A DNA stretch of 43,716 nt from positions 1 through 43,716 of the forward strand of contig JAFAVP010000164.1 of NCBI GenBank assembly GCA_019242395.1. Reading direction: 5' to 3'. The notes under the pieces are model-generated. The model had not been told where the DNA came from. It searched no databases and was given only the letters and a program-made list of their open reading frames with translations. Within the stretch, counting starts at the first letter, position 1. Each line of letters starts with the position of its first letter. The stretch comes from Alphaproteobacteria bacterium (GTDB lineage Bacteria > Pseudomonadota > Alphaproteobacteria > Micropepsales > Micropepsaceae). Positions 9,084-17,366 of the stretch are shown here, in pieces. The position numbers and the translations under genes are program-made.

Positions 9084-10364
9084 TTAATTCGCCAGCACCG
9101 GTTCCTTCGGAGGAAAAATCCGCAAAGCGGTGATCTGGTTGCGCTGGCGGCGGAGAACCTCGAACTTGAAGCCATAGAACGCGAAGCGCTGGCGCGCCTC
9201 CGGAATTGTCCGTGCTTCGTGGATCACCAGGCCGGCGATGGTCGTGGCCTCTTCGTCAGGCAAATTCCAGTCGAGTTCGCGATTGAGTTCGCGAATGGGG
9301 GTGGCGCCGTCCACGATGTACGAACCGTCCGCCTGCGGACGAATGCCCTTGCGCGACCGCTCCTGGTGCTCGTCGGGAATCGCGCCGAAAATTTCGTCGA
9401 AAATGTCTTCGCGGGTGATCAGCCCCTGCAGGGCGCCATATTCGTCAACAACCAGCGCGAAGTGCGAGCGCCGCTCGCGGAAGGCGGAGAGCTGCTCTTC
9501 GAGGGTCGTGGTATCGGGGACGAACCAAGGCGGTGCCATGAGCGAAAGCAGGTCGAAACCGTCCAGCGAGCCTTTGCGCCGCACATACTCGCGCACGACA
9601 TCCTTGGTGTGAAGGATGCCGATGATGTTGTCCGGCTGCTCGCGCCATACCGGCACGCGGGCGTGCTGCGCCTCCAACAGCTGATCGAAGATCTGCTGCT
9701 CAGGCTGGCCGGCTTGGATGGTCACCATGCTCTTGCGGTGAACCATCGCGTCTGCAACCTGCAGCTCCGGGAGGTCGAGGAGCCCGCTCAGCATGTCCCG
9801 GTGTTCCCGCTCAACGCCGCCATCCCGGTGATGGACTTCCACCGTGCCGCGGATCTCTTCGTGCGGCTCGACAATGGGTTCAGCTTCAGTGCGCCGGATG
9901 CCGGCCGCTCCCAAGATGGACCAGACCAGCGTTTGAACGAAGCCGACGATGGGCGCGAGCAAGCCCACGGTCAGCTTTAACAGCCAGGCAACATTCAAGG
10001 CCCAGCGATCGGTACGTGCAATGGCAAGAGTCTTCGGCAAAACTTCGGCAAAGATCAGCACGACTAAGGTCACCAGCACGGTCGCGATTGCCACCGCCCG
10101 ATCGCCATAGCGCGCAGTCAAGACTTCTGTCGTGAGGGATGAGATCAGGATATTGAGAAAGGTGTTCCCAAAAAGGATCGCCCCGATCATCCGCTCCTTG
10201 TCGGCAACCAGATGGTTAACCTGGCGGGCGGCGCCGGAGCCTTCCCGCTCCAGCTGGTGCATGCGGGCGCGCGAGACAGCGGTCAACGCCGTTTCCGATC
10301 CAGAGAAGAAACCGGAAATGACGATCAGAAGGACAATGGCGAAAGCGAACAGAATAAGTGACAT
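9084..10364 (-). CDS. CNNM/CorC (HlyC) family transporter with CBS domains
   Basis: A 426-residue membrane protein. An N-terminal CNNM (DUF21) domain carries the GFFSGSETALTAVSRAR motif and further spans including VVLIFAEVLPKTLA. Tandem CBS domains (about 200-320) contain HARVPVWREQPDNIIGILH and VVDEYGALQGLITREDI. A C-terminal CorC/HlyC domain (about 335-420) ends the protein. Family members are linked to magnesium or cobalt efflux. The name 'hemolysin' is historical and does not indicate a toxin. A good ribosome-binding site (AGAGGACTCCG) precedes the ATG. It lies downstream of aroB on the same strand, a frequent alphaproteobacterial arrangement with aroK-aroB. Confidence 0.9.
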   Translation of the reverse strand: MSLILFAFAIVLLIVISGFFSGSETALTAVSRARMHQLEREGSGAARQVNHLVADKERMIGAILFGNTFLNILISSLTTEVLTARYGDRAVAIATVLVTLVVLIFAEVLPKTLAIARTDRWALNVAWLLKLTVGLLAPIVGFVQTLVWSILGAAGIRRTEAEPIVEPHEEIRGTVEVHHRDGGVEREHRDMLSGLLDLPELQVADAMVHRKSMVTIQAGQPEQQIFDQLLEAQHARVPVWREQPDNIIGILHTKDVVREYVRRKGSLDGFDLLSLMAPPWFVPDTTTLEEQLSAFRERRSHFALVVDEYGALQGLITREDIFDEIFGAIPDEHQERSRKGIRPQADGSYIVDGATPIRELNRELDWNLPDEEATTIAGLVIHEARTIPEARQRFAFYGFKFEVLRRQRNQITALRIFPPKEPVLAN

Positions 10365-10425
10365 CGGAGTCCTCTAAAGCCGCGGGGCGGCGGCCACATT
10401 ATAACGCGAATCTGCACGGCCGGTC

Positions 10426-11520
10426 CTATTCGGCGAGCACCGCTCTCACGGCATCCAGGCTGACATCGCCGGAGACGAAGGCGTTCCCCAATCCCCGCAC
10501 AAGGACGAATTTGAGCTTGCCCCTTTCGGCTTTTTTGTCGTGCTGCATGAACTCGAGAAGGGTTTCCGGTGATGGCCTCTCGCTCCGGATATCCCCGATA
10601 CGGACCGGCAGTCCCGCCCCTTGAAGGTGTGCGATCAGACGTTGCCGATCGGCTGGCGGCGCGTAGCCGAGCTGCTCGGAAAGCCGGAATGCCAGCACCA
10701 TGCCAATTGCCACGGCTTCGCCGTGCAGCAGTGTACCGGAAAATCCTGTGACCGCTTCCAGAGCGTGACCGAACGTATGGCCCAGGTTGAGGAGAGCGCG
10801 TTCGCCGGATTCTCGCTCGTCACGGGCGACGATGTCTGCTTTCATGCGGCAGCAATGCGCGATCATGTGCGTGAGCGCCGCCGGATCCCCAGCGAGAGCT
10901 TTCGTACCATTCATTTCCAGCCAGGAGAAGAAATCTGCGTCACCCAGCGCGGCGTACTTCACGACCTCGGCGTAGCCGGCGAGCAATTCGCGGCCGGGCA
11001 GGGTGGAAAGGACGGAAGTGTCCACCAGAACGGATTTCGGTTGATGGAACAGGCCTATCAGGTTCTTGCCTTCGGGCACGTCGATCGCTGTCTTTCCGCC
11101 GACGGAAGAATCCACCTGCGCCAAGAGCGTTGTGGGCACCTGCGCAAAGGCAACGCCACGCTTGAGAATGCCCGCCGCGAAGCCGGCAAGGTCGCCGATC
11201 ACGCCGCCGCCTAGTGCCAGGACCAGCCCGCTGCGTTCCACACCAAGGCCCAGCAATTCGCGGCATAGTTTCTCCAGCCAGGCGAAGCTCTTCGTCTCTT
11301 CACCCGATGGCAGCACGAGGGGCCGGGCATCGATGCCGCGCCCGCGCAGCGATTGCAGGAGAGCTTCTAGGTGAAGTCGCGCGACATTCTCGTCGGTGAC
11401 CACCGCCACCGCGCCGCGGGCCAGCGGGGCCAGCAACTCGCCTGCGCGCGCAAGCAGCCCTCCGCCAATATGGATGTCATAGCCGCGGTCCCCAAGCGCC
11501 ACGCGAACCAAGCTGGTCAC
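10426..11520 (-). CDS. aroB: 3-dehydroquinate synthase
   Basis: A 364-residue AroB, which converts DAHP to 3-dehydroquinate in the shikimate pathway. NAD-binding GGGVIGDLAGFAAGILKRG and the QVPTTLLAQVDSSVGGKT substrate loop are intact. Metal-binding residues are seen in GYAEVVKYA and NLGHTFGHALE. It starts with GTG at 11520, whose GTGA overlaps the aroK stop, so translation of the two genes is probably coupled. Length and motifs are normal, and it should be a working cytoplasmic enzyme. Confidence 0.96.
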   Translation of the reverse strand: MTSLVRVALGDRGYDIHIGGGLLARAGELLAPLARGAVAVVTDENVARLHLEALLQSLRGRGIDARPLVLPSGEETKSFAWLEKLCRELLGLGVERSGLVLALGGGVIGDLAGFAAGILKRGVAFAQVPTTLLAQVDSSVGGKTAIDVPEGKNLIGLFHQPKSVLVDTSVLSTLPGRELLAGYAEVVKYAALGDADFFSWLEMNGTKALAGDPAALTHMIAHCCRMKADIVARDERESGERALLNLGHTFGHALEAVTGFSGTLLHGEAVAIGMVLAFRLSEQLGYAPPADRQRLIAHLQGAGLPVRIGDIRSERPSPETLLEFMQHDKKAERGKLKFVLVRGLGNAFVSGDVSLDAVRAVLAE

Positions 11521-12047
11521 TGTAGCATGCCTCGTTCCTGCAGCGCGGCCAGGATCCGGGCAACTCCGGCCACATGAGGACCGTCTTCGCCGGGGACGAT
11601 GAGATCGGCCTCGGCATAAATGGGCTCACGGCTGCCCAGCAGCGTCGAAACGATGTCACGCGGATCGCCGTTGCGCAGCATGGGCCGCGTATCGCGGCGT
11701 TTGACGCGCTCCACCAACACCTCAAGCGGCACCTTGATCCAAACGGAGAGCGCGCACCCCCTTATCTTCGCCCGAATCTCATCGTCGATAAAGGCACCTC
11801 CGCCGGTGGCCAGCACGTGCGGGGGGCCGTTGAGGAGGCGCGCGATAACTTTGCGCTCGCAATCCCGGAACGCCGGTTCGCCATACCGCACGAAGATTTC
11901 ATTGATGGAGCAGCCCGCGGCGGCCTCGATTTCCGCATCCGCATCATAGAAGGGAGCATCGAGCTTCGCGGCCAACCTGCGGCCCAGCGAACTCTTTCCC
12001 GCGCCCATCATCCCTACCAGCGCGACGGTGCGATTAAGCTGGCCCAT
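11517..12047 (-). CDS. aroK: Shikimate kinase
   Basis: A 176-residue shikimate kinase with Walker A GMMGAGKSS (residues 12-20), the substrate-binding DADAEIEAAAG region, FRDCERKVI with the shikimate-binding Arg, and the GGGAF motif. It phosphorylates shikimate at O3. It is first in the aroK-aroB pair, overlapping aroB by 4 bp. The plus-strand small membrane protein and xerD genes diverge from it across 75 bp; divergence of aroK from xerD is common in alphaproteobacteria. Confidence 0.95.
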   Translation of the reverse strand: MGQLNRTVALVGMMGAGKSSLGRRLAAKLDAPFYDADAEIEAAAGCSINEIFVRYGEPAFRDCERKVIARLLNGPPHVLATGGGAFIDDEIRAKIRGCALSVWIKVPLEVLVERVKRRDTRPMLRNGDPRDIVSTLLGSREPIYAEADLIVPGEDGPHVAGVARILAALQERGMLQ

Positions 12048-12122
12048 GCCGCCCGATTACAGGGCAAATCGCCGCCTGCCAACCGCCTTGCGGCCCGTCT
12101 GAACTTGCCCCACAAAGGCGCC

Positions 12123-12299
12123 ATGAACCGGTACAGCATGCGTGAAACCAGTGGCATGGGTTGGACGCCGCGTATTTTTTTGGCGATCCTCGTGCTCGTG
12201 ATTCTCGGAGCCGTGGGCCTTGCGATCTATGGAGGCACGCTCAAGCCGCCGCACCAAACCTACACCATCGACATCCCAAGTTCGCGCTTCCCGAGCTGA
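12123..12299 (+). CDS. Small single-pass membrane protein upstream of xerD
   Basis: A 58-residue protein with one transmembrane helix ([20 protein letters not shown], about residues 19-38) and a short hydrophilic tail on each side; [20 protein letters not shown] is the C-terminal tail. The ATG at 12123 is preceded by a weak AAAGGCG. Function is unknown. The xerD frame begins inside this gene and the two overlap by 71 bp, so they may be translationally coupled. The divergent context with aroK and the signal-anchor-like topology support a real gene, though no motif assigns a role. Confidence 0.65.
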   Translation: MNRYSMRETSGMGWTPRIFLAILVLVILGAVGLAIYGGTLKPPHQTYTIDIPSSRFPS

Positions 12300-13233
12300 G
12301 GGAGCGGTAAGGCTGCCGCCCGACGGTGCGCGGCTGATCGAGAACTTCCTCGACATGATGAGCGCGGAACGCGGCGCTAGTGGTAACACATTGGCCGCCT
12401 ACCGCCGCGACCTTCTGGACTTCGGCGGAAGCATCGCGGGATTCGGTTGCGAGTTCAGCTCGGTCACCTCCACGGAAGTCAAACGCTATATCGCCTCGCT
12501 CGCGGCGATGGCCAGCTCAACGCAATCCCGGCGGCTTTCCGCGCTGCGTCAGTTTTTTGCGTTTCTCTACGCCGAAGGGCTCCGGAAGGACGATCCGACC
12601 GGTACCATCGAAGCGCCGAGGCGGGAGCGTTCGCTGCCGAAAGTTCTCTCGCGCGGCGATATCGAGGCGCTGATCGCGAAGGGCGGCGAGGGTTCCGATG
12701 CCGAAGCGTTGCGCCTCGTCTGCATTCTGGAAGTGCTTTACGCCTCCGGTCTGCGCGTCTCCGAATTGGTGAGCCTGCCATTGGCGGCGGCGCGGAGCCG
12801 GGATGGGTTTCTGCTGGTGATGGGCAAGGGCCGCAAAGAACGTCTGGCACCGCTGAACGCCGCAGCGCGCAGGGCCATCGCGGCGTATCTGAAAATCCGT
12901 GACGAGTTCCTGCCGAAGGGTGCAAAGGAGAGCCGGTACCTATTTCCTTCGCGCAGCAGCGAAGGCCATCTCACGCGCCGCCGGCTGCATCAGATGCTGA
13001 AGGAACTGGCAGTGAAGGCGAACATCGATCCCAGCAAGCTTTCGCCGCACGTCCTGCGCCATGCCTTCGCCACGCATCTGGTCGAAGGCGGGGCCGACTT
13101 GCGCAGCGTGCAGACCCTGCTTGGTCACGCGGACATCGCCACCACCCAGATCTACACCCACGTCGCCAGCGATCGCCTGCGCGATGTGATGCTCTCGGCT
13201 CATCCGCTGGCGAGAACCAAACGCCGCACCTGA
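12229..13233 (+). CDS. xerD: Tyrosine recombinase XerD
   Basis: A tyrosine recombinase of about 334 residues. The N-terminal SAM-like domain ([27 protein letters not shown]) and the catalytic domain carry the full set: Arg in [10 protein letters not shown], Lys in GKGRKER, His-x-x-Arg in [12 protein letters not shown], His in [11 protein letters not shown] and the nucleophile Tyr in QIYTHV. With XerC it resolves chromosome dimers at dif under FtsK control. Position next to accA and aroK supports XerD rather than XerC. The start is unsure: the ATG at 12229 gives an unusually long N terminus and lies inside the preceding gene; a TTG lies at 12220. Confidence 0.9.
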   Translation: MEARSSRRTKPTPSTSQVRASRAEGAVRLPPDGARLIENFLDMMSAERGASGNTLAAYRRDLLDFGGSIAGFGCEFSSVTSTEVKRYIASLAAMASSTQSRRLSALRQFFAFLYAEGLRKDDPTGTIEAPRRERSLPKVLSRGDIEALIAKGGEGSDAEALRLVCILEVLYASGLRVSELVSLPLAAARSRDGFLLVMGKGRKERLAPLNAAARRAIAAYLKIRDEFLPKGAKESRYLFPSRSSEGHLTRRRLHQMLKELAVKANIDPSKLSPHVLRHAFATHLVEGGADLRSVQTLLGHADIATTQIYTHVASDRLRDVMLSAHPLARTKRRT

Positions 13234-13306
13234 GGCCTGCCGCGGCATTCATTGACAGGCCGCAGGGGGATCGCCACGTTCCCGCCACCGCAAGAGCTGC
13301 AGGCCC

Positions 13307-14263
13307 ATGCACACCTATCTGGATTTCGAGCGCCCGATCGCCGATCTCGAAGGCAAGATCGTCGAGCTGCGCCAACTGGCCGCGCAGGACGCCTCCATGA
13401 ATATCGGCGACGAGGTAAAGCGGCTGCAGACCCGCGCCGATCAACTGCTGCGCGAATCCTATGCGCGGCTCACGCCGTGGCAGAAGGCACTGGTGGCACG
13501 GCATCCGGCGCGGCCGCATTTCTCGGATTACGTGAAGGGCCTCATTGACGAATTCACGCCGCTCGCGGGTGACCGGCTCTACGGCGATGACAAAGCCACG
13601 GTGGCGGGCCTCGGCCGCTTCCGCGGCGAAGCGGTTGCGGTGGTCGGCCAGGAGAAGGGCAACGACACCCAAAGCCGCCTCACGCACAATTTCGGCATGG
13701 CCATGCCGGAGGGTTACCGCAAGGCGCAGCGGCTGTTCGATCTCGCCGATCGCTTCGATCTGCCCGTGATCTCGTTTGTCGATACACCAGGCGCCTATCC
13801 CGGCGTGGGCGCGGAAGAGCGCGGGCAGGCGGAGGCGATCGCGCGTTCGACGCAAGCGTGCCTTTCGCTGCACGTGCCGTTCGTCTGCGTGATCACGGGG
13901 GAAGGGATGTCTGGCGGCGCGCTCGGCATCGCGGTGGCGAACCGCGTCTACATGCTGGAGCATTCGATCTATTCGGTGATCTCGCCGGAAGGCTGCGCCT
14001 CCATTCTGTGGCGCGATGCGGGCAAGGCGCAGGACGCGGCAGCCGCGCTGAAGATCACGGCGCAGGATTTGCTGAGCCTCAAGGTGATCGATGGCATCGT
14101 GCCGGAGCCGATGGGCGGCGCGCACCGCGCCCCGGACGCGGCAATCCAGGCGGTGGGCGACACCATTGCGCGCGCCTTCGAAGATATGCGCGGAACATCG
14201 CGCGATGAGCTGCGCCAGCAGCGCCGCGACAAATACCTCGCCATCGGCCGCAACCTCAGCTAA
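13307..14263 (+). CDS. accA: Acetyl-CoA carboxylase carboxyltransferase subunit alpha
   Basis: A 318-residue AccA. With AccD it transfers the carboxyl group from biotin to acetyl-CoA, the first committed step of fatty-acid synthesis. The N-terminal YLDFERPIADLEGKI helix, the FVDTPGAYPGVGAEERGQAE motif and the oxyanion-hole region GEGMSGGALGIAVANRVYML are all intact. It sits 73 bp after xerD, as in many alphaproteobacteria, and converges on a GST gene 15 bp beyond its stop. No strong hairpin separates them. Confidence 0.97.
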   Translation: MHTYLDFERPIADLEGKIVELRQLAAQDASMNIGDEVKRLQTRADQLLRESYARLTPWQKALVARHPARPHFSDYVKGLIDEFTPLAGDRLYGDDKATVAGLGRFRGEAVAVVGQEKGNDTQSRLTHNFGMAMPEGYRKAQRLFDLADRFDLPVISFVDTPGAYPGVGAEERGQAEAIARSTQACLSLHVPFVCVITGEGMSGGALGIAVANRVYMLEHSIYSVISPEGCASILWRDAGKAQDAAAALKITAQDLLSLKVIDGIVPEPMGGAHRAPDAAIQAVGDTIARAFEDMRGTSRDELRQQRRDKYLAIGRNLS

Positions 14264-14278
14264 CGGGGCAAGGCCGGG

Positions 14279-14926
14279 TTAGCGGGGAAACAGGTGCAGG
14301 TAAGGCTCGGCCTCGCGCAACGCACGCGAGAAAGACGGCCGGGCCTTAAGGCGTTCGAGATAGTCAAAGGTGTTGGGATGAGTGTCCGCAAACGGCTGCG
14401 CTTCATTTGCATACCAAAGCGCCGGCGCCGCCGCGCAATCGGCCATGGTGAAATCTTCGCCCATCGCCCATTCCTTGCCGGCCATACTCTCATCGATGAG
14501 TTCCAGCGCCGTGGAGAGTAGCCGCCGCGCCTCCGCCACGCCGAACAGATCGCGCTTGTCCTCCGGTCGCAGCCGGTCACCCACGATCTTCTGCATTTGC
14601 ATATGGACATACAGATCGAAGAAGCGGTCACGCAGGCGGGTTTGCCGGGCAAGGTCGGGATCGGCCGCAATGAGGCGGCACCGGCCTGGATAGTGCTGGT
14701 CCAGGTATTCGATGATGATGCTGGTTTCGGGTACCACCTGATCGCGCTTGCCGTCCACCAAAACGGGGATCTTCGCCATCGGCCAAACGCTTACGAATTC
14801 GCTACGCGAGGCTTCATCCCCGAAGTTGACCATCTTCGCCTCGAATGGCGTGCCGTTCTCGTAGAGCGCGATCAGCACCTTCTGGCAGAAGGAGGAGAGT
14901 GGGTGGGAGTAGAGCTTGAGAGTCAT
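14279..14926 (-). CDS. Glutathione S-transferase family protein
   Basis: A 215-residue GST. The thioredoxin-like N-terminal domain has YSHPLSSFCQKVLIALYENG with a Ser near residue 11 as the likely catalytic residue, and the cis-Pro segment AKIPVLVDG followed by ETSIIIEYLDQHYPG. The all-helical C-terminal domain contains EWAMGEDFTMADCAAAPAL. The substrate is unknown. A GGAAGG ribosome-binding site precedes the ATG. It is last in the minus-strand run that starts with arsR, but an inverted-repeat element lies between it and the VOC gene, so it may be transcribed separately. Confidence 0.88.
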   Translation of the reverse strand: MTLKLYSHPLSSFCQKVLIALYENGTPFEAKMVNFGDEASRSEFVSVWPMAKIPVLVDGKRDQVVPETSIIIEYLDQHYPGRCRLIAADPDLARQTRLRDRFFDLYVHMQMQKIVGDRLRPEDKRDLFGVAEARRLLSTALELIDESMAGKEWAMGEDFTMADCAAAPALWYANEAQPFADTHPNTFDYLERLKARPSFSRALREAEPYLHLFPR

Positions 14927-14946
14927 CTCTGCCTTCCTGTCTTGAT

Positions 14947-15036
14947 ACCGTCATCGCCGGGCTCGTCCCGGCGACCCATCAACATGATCTGGAAAAGCTG
15001 CTTATGGACGGCCGGCACAAGGCCGGCCACGACGGC
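14947..15036. repeat. Paired palindromic repeat (REP/BIME-like element)
   Basis: Two units of 33 bp in inverted orientation (14947-14979 and 15004-15036) match each other at roughly 70% of positions when one is reverse-complemented. Each holds its own hairpin: CGCCGGG-CTCGT-CCCGGCG at 14955-14973 and GGCCGGC-ACAAG-GCCGGCC at 15010-15028. This layout is that of interspersed palindromic elements seen between alphaproteobacterial genes. It could act as a transcript stabiliser or weak terminator between the VOC and GST genes. No second copy was noticed in the window. Confidence 0.65.
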
Positions 15037-15054
15037 CTCCGATGGCCAATAAGC

Positions 15055-15465
15055 TCACATCGGCTTTTCGCAGTTGACCATCCAGTGCGTGCCGAAGCGG
15101 TCGGTCACCACGCCGAAACGCTTGGCCCAGAAGGTCTCCGCGATCGGCATGCCGACATTGCCGCCTTCAGCCAGCGCGGCGAAAATGCGATCCGCTTCCT
15201 CCGGCGTGTCCACACCGATGTTCACCGCATAGCCTTGCGGCTTGTTGTAGCGGCCGCCCGGACCATCCGATCCCATGATCATGGTGTCGCCCACCCTGAA
15301 GCGCGCATGCATGACCTGATTCTTCGTTTCGCGTGTAACTGGCATCCCCGGCGGGGCATCCGCGAACGTCATGATCCGCAAATCCTTGCCGCCGAGTACC
15401 TTGGCATAGAACTGAAATGCCTCGCCGCAATTGCCGTTGAAATTGAGATAGGGATTGATCTCCAT
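15055..15465 (-). CDS. VOC family (PhnB/glyoxalase-like) protein
   Basis: A 136-residue member of the vicinal-oxygen-chelate superfamily, PhnB-like type: MEINPYLNFNGNCGEAFQFY at the N terminus, then FADAPPGMPV, VMHARFRVGDTMIMGSD and a C-terminal AKRFGVVTDRFGTHWMVN. It probably forms a dimeric beta-alpha-beta fold; the substrate is unknown. The start is the ATG at 15465, directly after GGAGAGG, rather than the TTG-type extension to 15495 that runs into the upstream gene. It sits 16 bp after the second PhnB-like gene, in the arsR-led cluster. Confidence 0.85.
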   Translation of the reverse strand: MEINPYLNFNGNCGEAFQFYAKVLGGKDLRIMTFADAPPGMPVTRETKNQVMHARFRVGDTMIMGSDGPGGRYNKPQGYAVNIGVDTPEEADRIFAALAEGGNVGMPIAETFWAKRFGVVTDRFGTHWMVNCEKPM

Positions 15466-15481
15466 CGTCCTCTCCTTGTTG

Positions 15482-15976
15482 CTATTTGCCGTCATATGCC
15501 TGCTGCAGATCGGCGAGAATGGGCTTCCGCATATTCATCACGACATTCATCACGCGGTCGCGCCGCGCGGGATCGTTGCTCTCGATCATGCGCTCGAAAT
15601 CGGCGGCCACGATCTGCCACGAAAGGCCGAACTTGTCCTTCAGCCAGCCGCAGACATTCGGCTGCCCGCCTTCGGACAGCGTGTTCCAGTAGTGATCGAT
15701 CTCCGCCTGGTCCTTGCAGGTGACCATCAGCGAGACGGCTTCGCTGAACTTGAACATCGGGCCGCCGTTCAACGCGCCGAGCTTTTGCCCGTCCAGCGTG
15801 AACGAGACGAACATGACCGAGCCTTCCGGCCGGCCATGTGTTTCAATCCCCGCCTTGCCGTAGTGGGAAACCGCGTCGATGTGTGAGTTGGGGAAGATTG
15901 AGCAGTAGAATTTTGCGGCCTCTTCCGCCTGGGTGTCGAACCATAAGCAGGGTGCGATTCTGTTGAGCGTGGGCAT
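15482..15976 (-). CDS. PhnB-like VOC protein (3-demethylubiquinone methyltransferase-like fold)
   Basis: A 164-residue PF06983-type protein: APCLWFDTQAEEAAKFYCSI at the start, VMFVSFTLDGQKLGALNGGP in the middle, and WLKDKFGLSWQIVAADFERM. Databases often label this family '3-demethylubiquinone-9 3-methyltransferase', but it belongs to the VOC fold and lacks a methyltransferase domain. It is probably a small-molecule-binding enzyme of unknown substrate. It follows the DUF1428 gene by 8 bp and precedes the second VOC gene by 16 bp, so it is clearly in one transcription unit. Confidence 0.85.
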   Translation of the reverse strand: MPTLNRIAPCLWFDTQAEEAAKFYCSIFPNSHIDAVSHYGKAGIETHGRPEGSVMFVSFTLDGQKLGALNGGPMFKFSEAVSLMVTCKDQAEIDHYWNTLSEGGQPNVCGWLKDKFGLSWQIVAADFERMIESNDPARRDRVMNVVMNMRKPILADLQQAYDGK

Positions 15977-15984
15977 CGTTTCTC

Positions 15985-16347
15985 CTATTTCTTGAGATCG
16001 AGGACGGGCACAAAGCCGCCGAAGATCATGCGTTTTCCGTCGAAGGGTGGCGGTTCGTTCGTCTCCGGGTTCATGCGCGGATCGCTGCGAAATTTCTCCA
16101 TTGCCGCGTCGCGTGTGGCCTTATCCGGCCATTCCACCCAGGCGAAGGCGACGGTCTCATCCTCCTTCGCCTGCACGGCGCGCTTGAAGTCCGTCTGCTT
16201 GCCGTCGGGAACATCGTCTCCCCATGCTTCCACCACGCGCGTGGCGCCGAATTCGATGAAAATCGAATCCATGCGGCGCGCGTGTTCCAGGAACTTCTCC
16301 TTGTTCGCCGTGGGCGCGGCAATCACGAAGCCGTCTATGTAGGCCAT
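15985..16347 (-). CDS. DUF1428 domain-containing protein
   Basis: A 120-residue protein of the DUF1428 family (dimeric alpha-beta barrel fold): MAYIDGFVIAAPTANKEKFL, then RVVEAWGDDVPDGKQTDF and the terminal KRMIFGGFVPVLDL. The function is unknown. It is commonly found with SRPBCC, PhnB-like and ArsR genes, as here. The ATG follows a strong GGAAGGAG ribosome-binding site. The upstream tandem SRPBCC gene lies 29 bp away, and the PhnB-like gene follows after 8 bp. Confidence 0.88.
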   Translation of the reverse strand: MAYIDGFVIAAPTANKEKFLEHARRMDSIFIEFGATRVVEAWGDDVPDGKQTDFKRAVQAKEDETVAFAWVEWPDKATRDAAMEKFRSDPRMNPETNEPPPFDGKRMIFGGFVPVLDLKK

Positions 16348-16376
16348 CCTTTATCTCCTTCCGTTTCGAAAACCGC

Positions 16377-17342
16377 TCAGCCCTGTGCCAGGTACTGCTC
16401 GAGATGATTGTAGGTGGCGTTGAACCCGGCGCTCATCGACGGCTTCATGGCGGCGTACCGCTTCTTCTCCGCTTCCGTGGCGTTGAGCGGCGAGCCGCGC
16501 AAGGTCAGTGTGGTAGCACCGTGCAGCTCGGTCAGCGTGAGCACGTTCAGGATCTCCAGCGGAAAGTCCGCCGCAAAAGGTGCGCGCACGGTTTTCCCCT
16601 CGCGGTCTGAGAAGGAGTTTACGAACACGATGCGCTCCGGCGCGGCAATCTCGCGATACGTGAACTTGCCCCACATCTCGCGGCCGTTCGGTGCACGCAT
16701 GCCGTAATGGAAGAGGCCGCCCGGCCGAAAATTTAGCGTGCCGCCGATCCATTCAAACCCTTGCGGTCCCGACCATTTGGAGAGCCGGTCGAGCTCCGAA
16801 TGCGCCTTCCAGACCGCCTCGCGCGAGACATTGAAGGTGCGGGTGACAGTGAATTCCGGCGTGTCGGAAGCGGCGGCAATGTGCTCTTCCAGTTTTTCGA
16901 TGCTCTGCGTCCAGCCGGCCTCCATGCCTTCCAGCATGCGCGCGGCGATCTCGACAAACCCTTTGGCGTGCGCGTGCAGCACCATCTCCGTTTTGCCGTT
17001 GCGCTCGGTGAAGCGAACGGTGGTCAGCGCCTCCAGCAGCGGTTTGCTGCTGTCATCGACCGCTGTGCTTACAAAAGCGAGGCGCTCGGTCGGCACCACT
17101 TCGGTGAATTCGCCCGTCATCGGGTGATCGGCGCGCCCGATCATCTTCGCGATCTCATCCGAGGCGCGCATGACGATATGAATGCGCCCGCCCGGCCGGG
17201 CATCCCATTCGCACACGGGATTGGAGAAGCCGCGTGGTCCCCACCACTGCGCGATATGCGCGGGCTCCGTCCACGCCGCCCACACGAGCTTGAGCGGAGC
17301 GTTAAAGCTGCGGACGAGTTTCACTTCGCGTTCGAGAGCCAT
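16377..17342 (-). CDS. Tandem SRPBCC (AHSA1) domain protein
   Basis: A 321-residue protein with two complete AHSA1-type SRPBCC (START-like) domains, about 1-155 and 160-321. The first has VWAAWTEPAHIAQWWGPRGF and the second VWKAHSELDRLSKWSGPQGF, the same motif near the start of the fold; both end in the Trp/Tyr-rich C-terminal helix. These domains bind hydrophobic ligands in a deep pocket. Most relatives have one domain, so this is an internal duplication or fusion. It lies 24 bp downstream of the single-domain SRPBCC gene. The ligand and role are unknown. Confidence 0.88.
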   Translation of the reverse strand: MALEREVKLVRSFNAPLKLVWAAWTEPAHIAQWWGPRGFSNPVCEWDARPGGRIHIVMRASDEIAKMIGRADHPMTGEFTEVVPTERLAFVSTAVDDSSKPLLEALTTVRFTERNGKTEMVLHAHAKGFVEIAARMLEGMEAGWTQSIEKLEEHIAAASDTPEFTVTRTFNVSREAVWKAHSELDRLSKWSGPQGFEWIGGTLNFRPGGLFHYGMRAPNGREMWGKFTYREIAAPERIVFVNSFSDREGKTVRAPFAADFPLEILNVLTLTELHGATTLTLRGSPLNATEAEKKRYAAMKPSMSAGFNATYNHLEQYLAQG

Positions 17343-17366
17343 TACCCGGTTCCTTCTTGATCGTTG

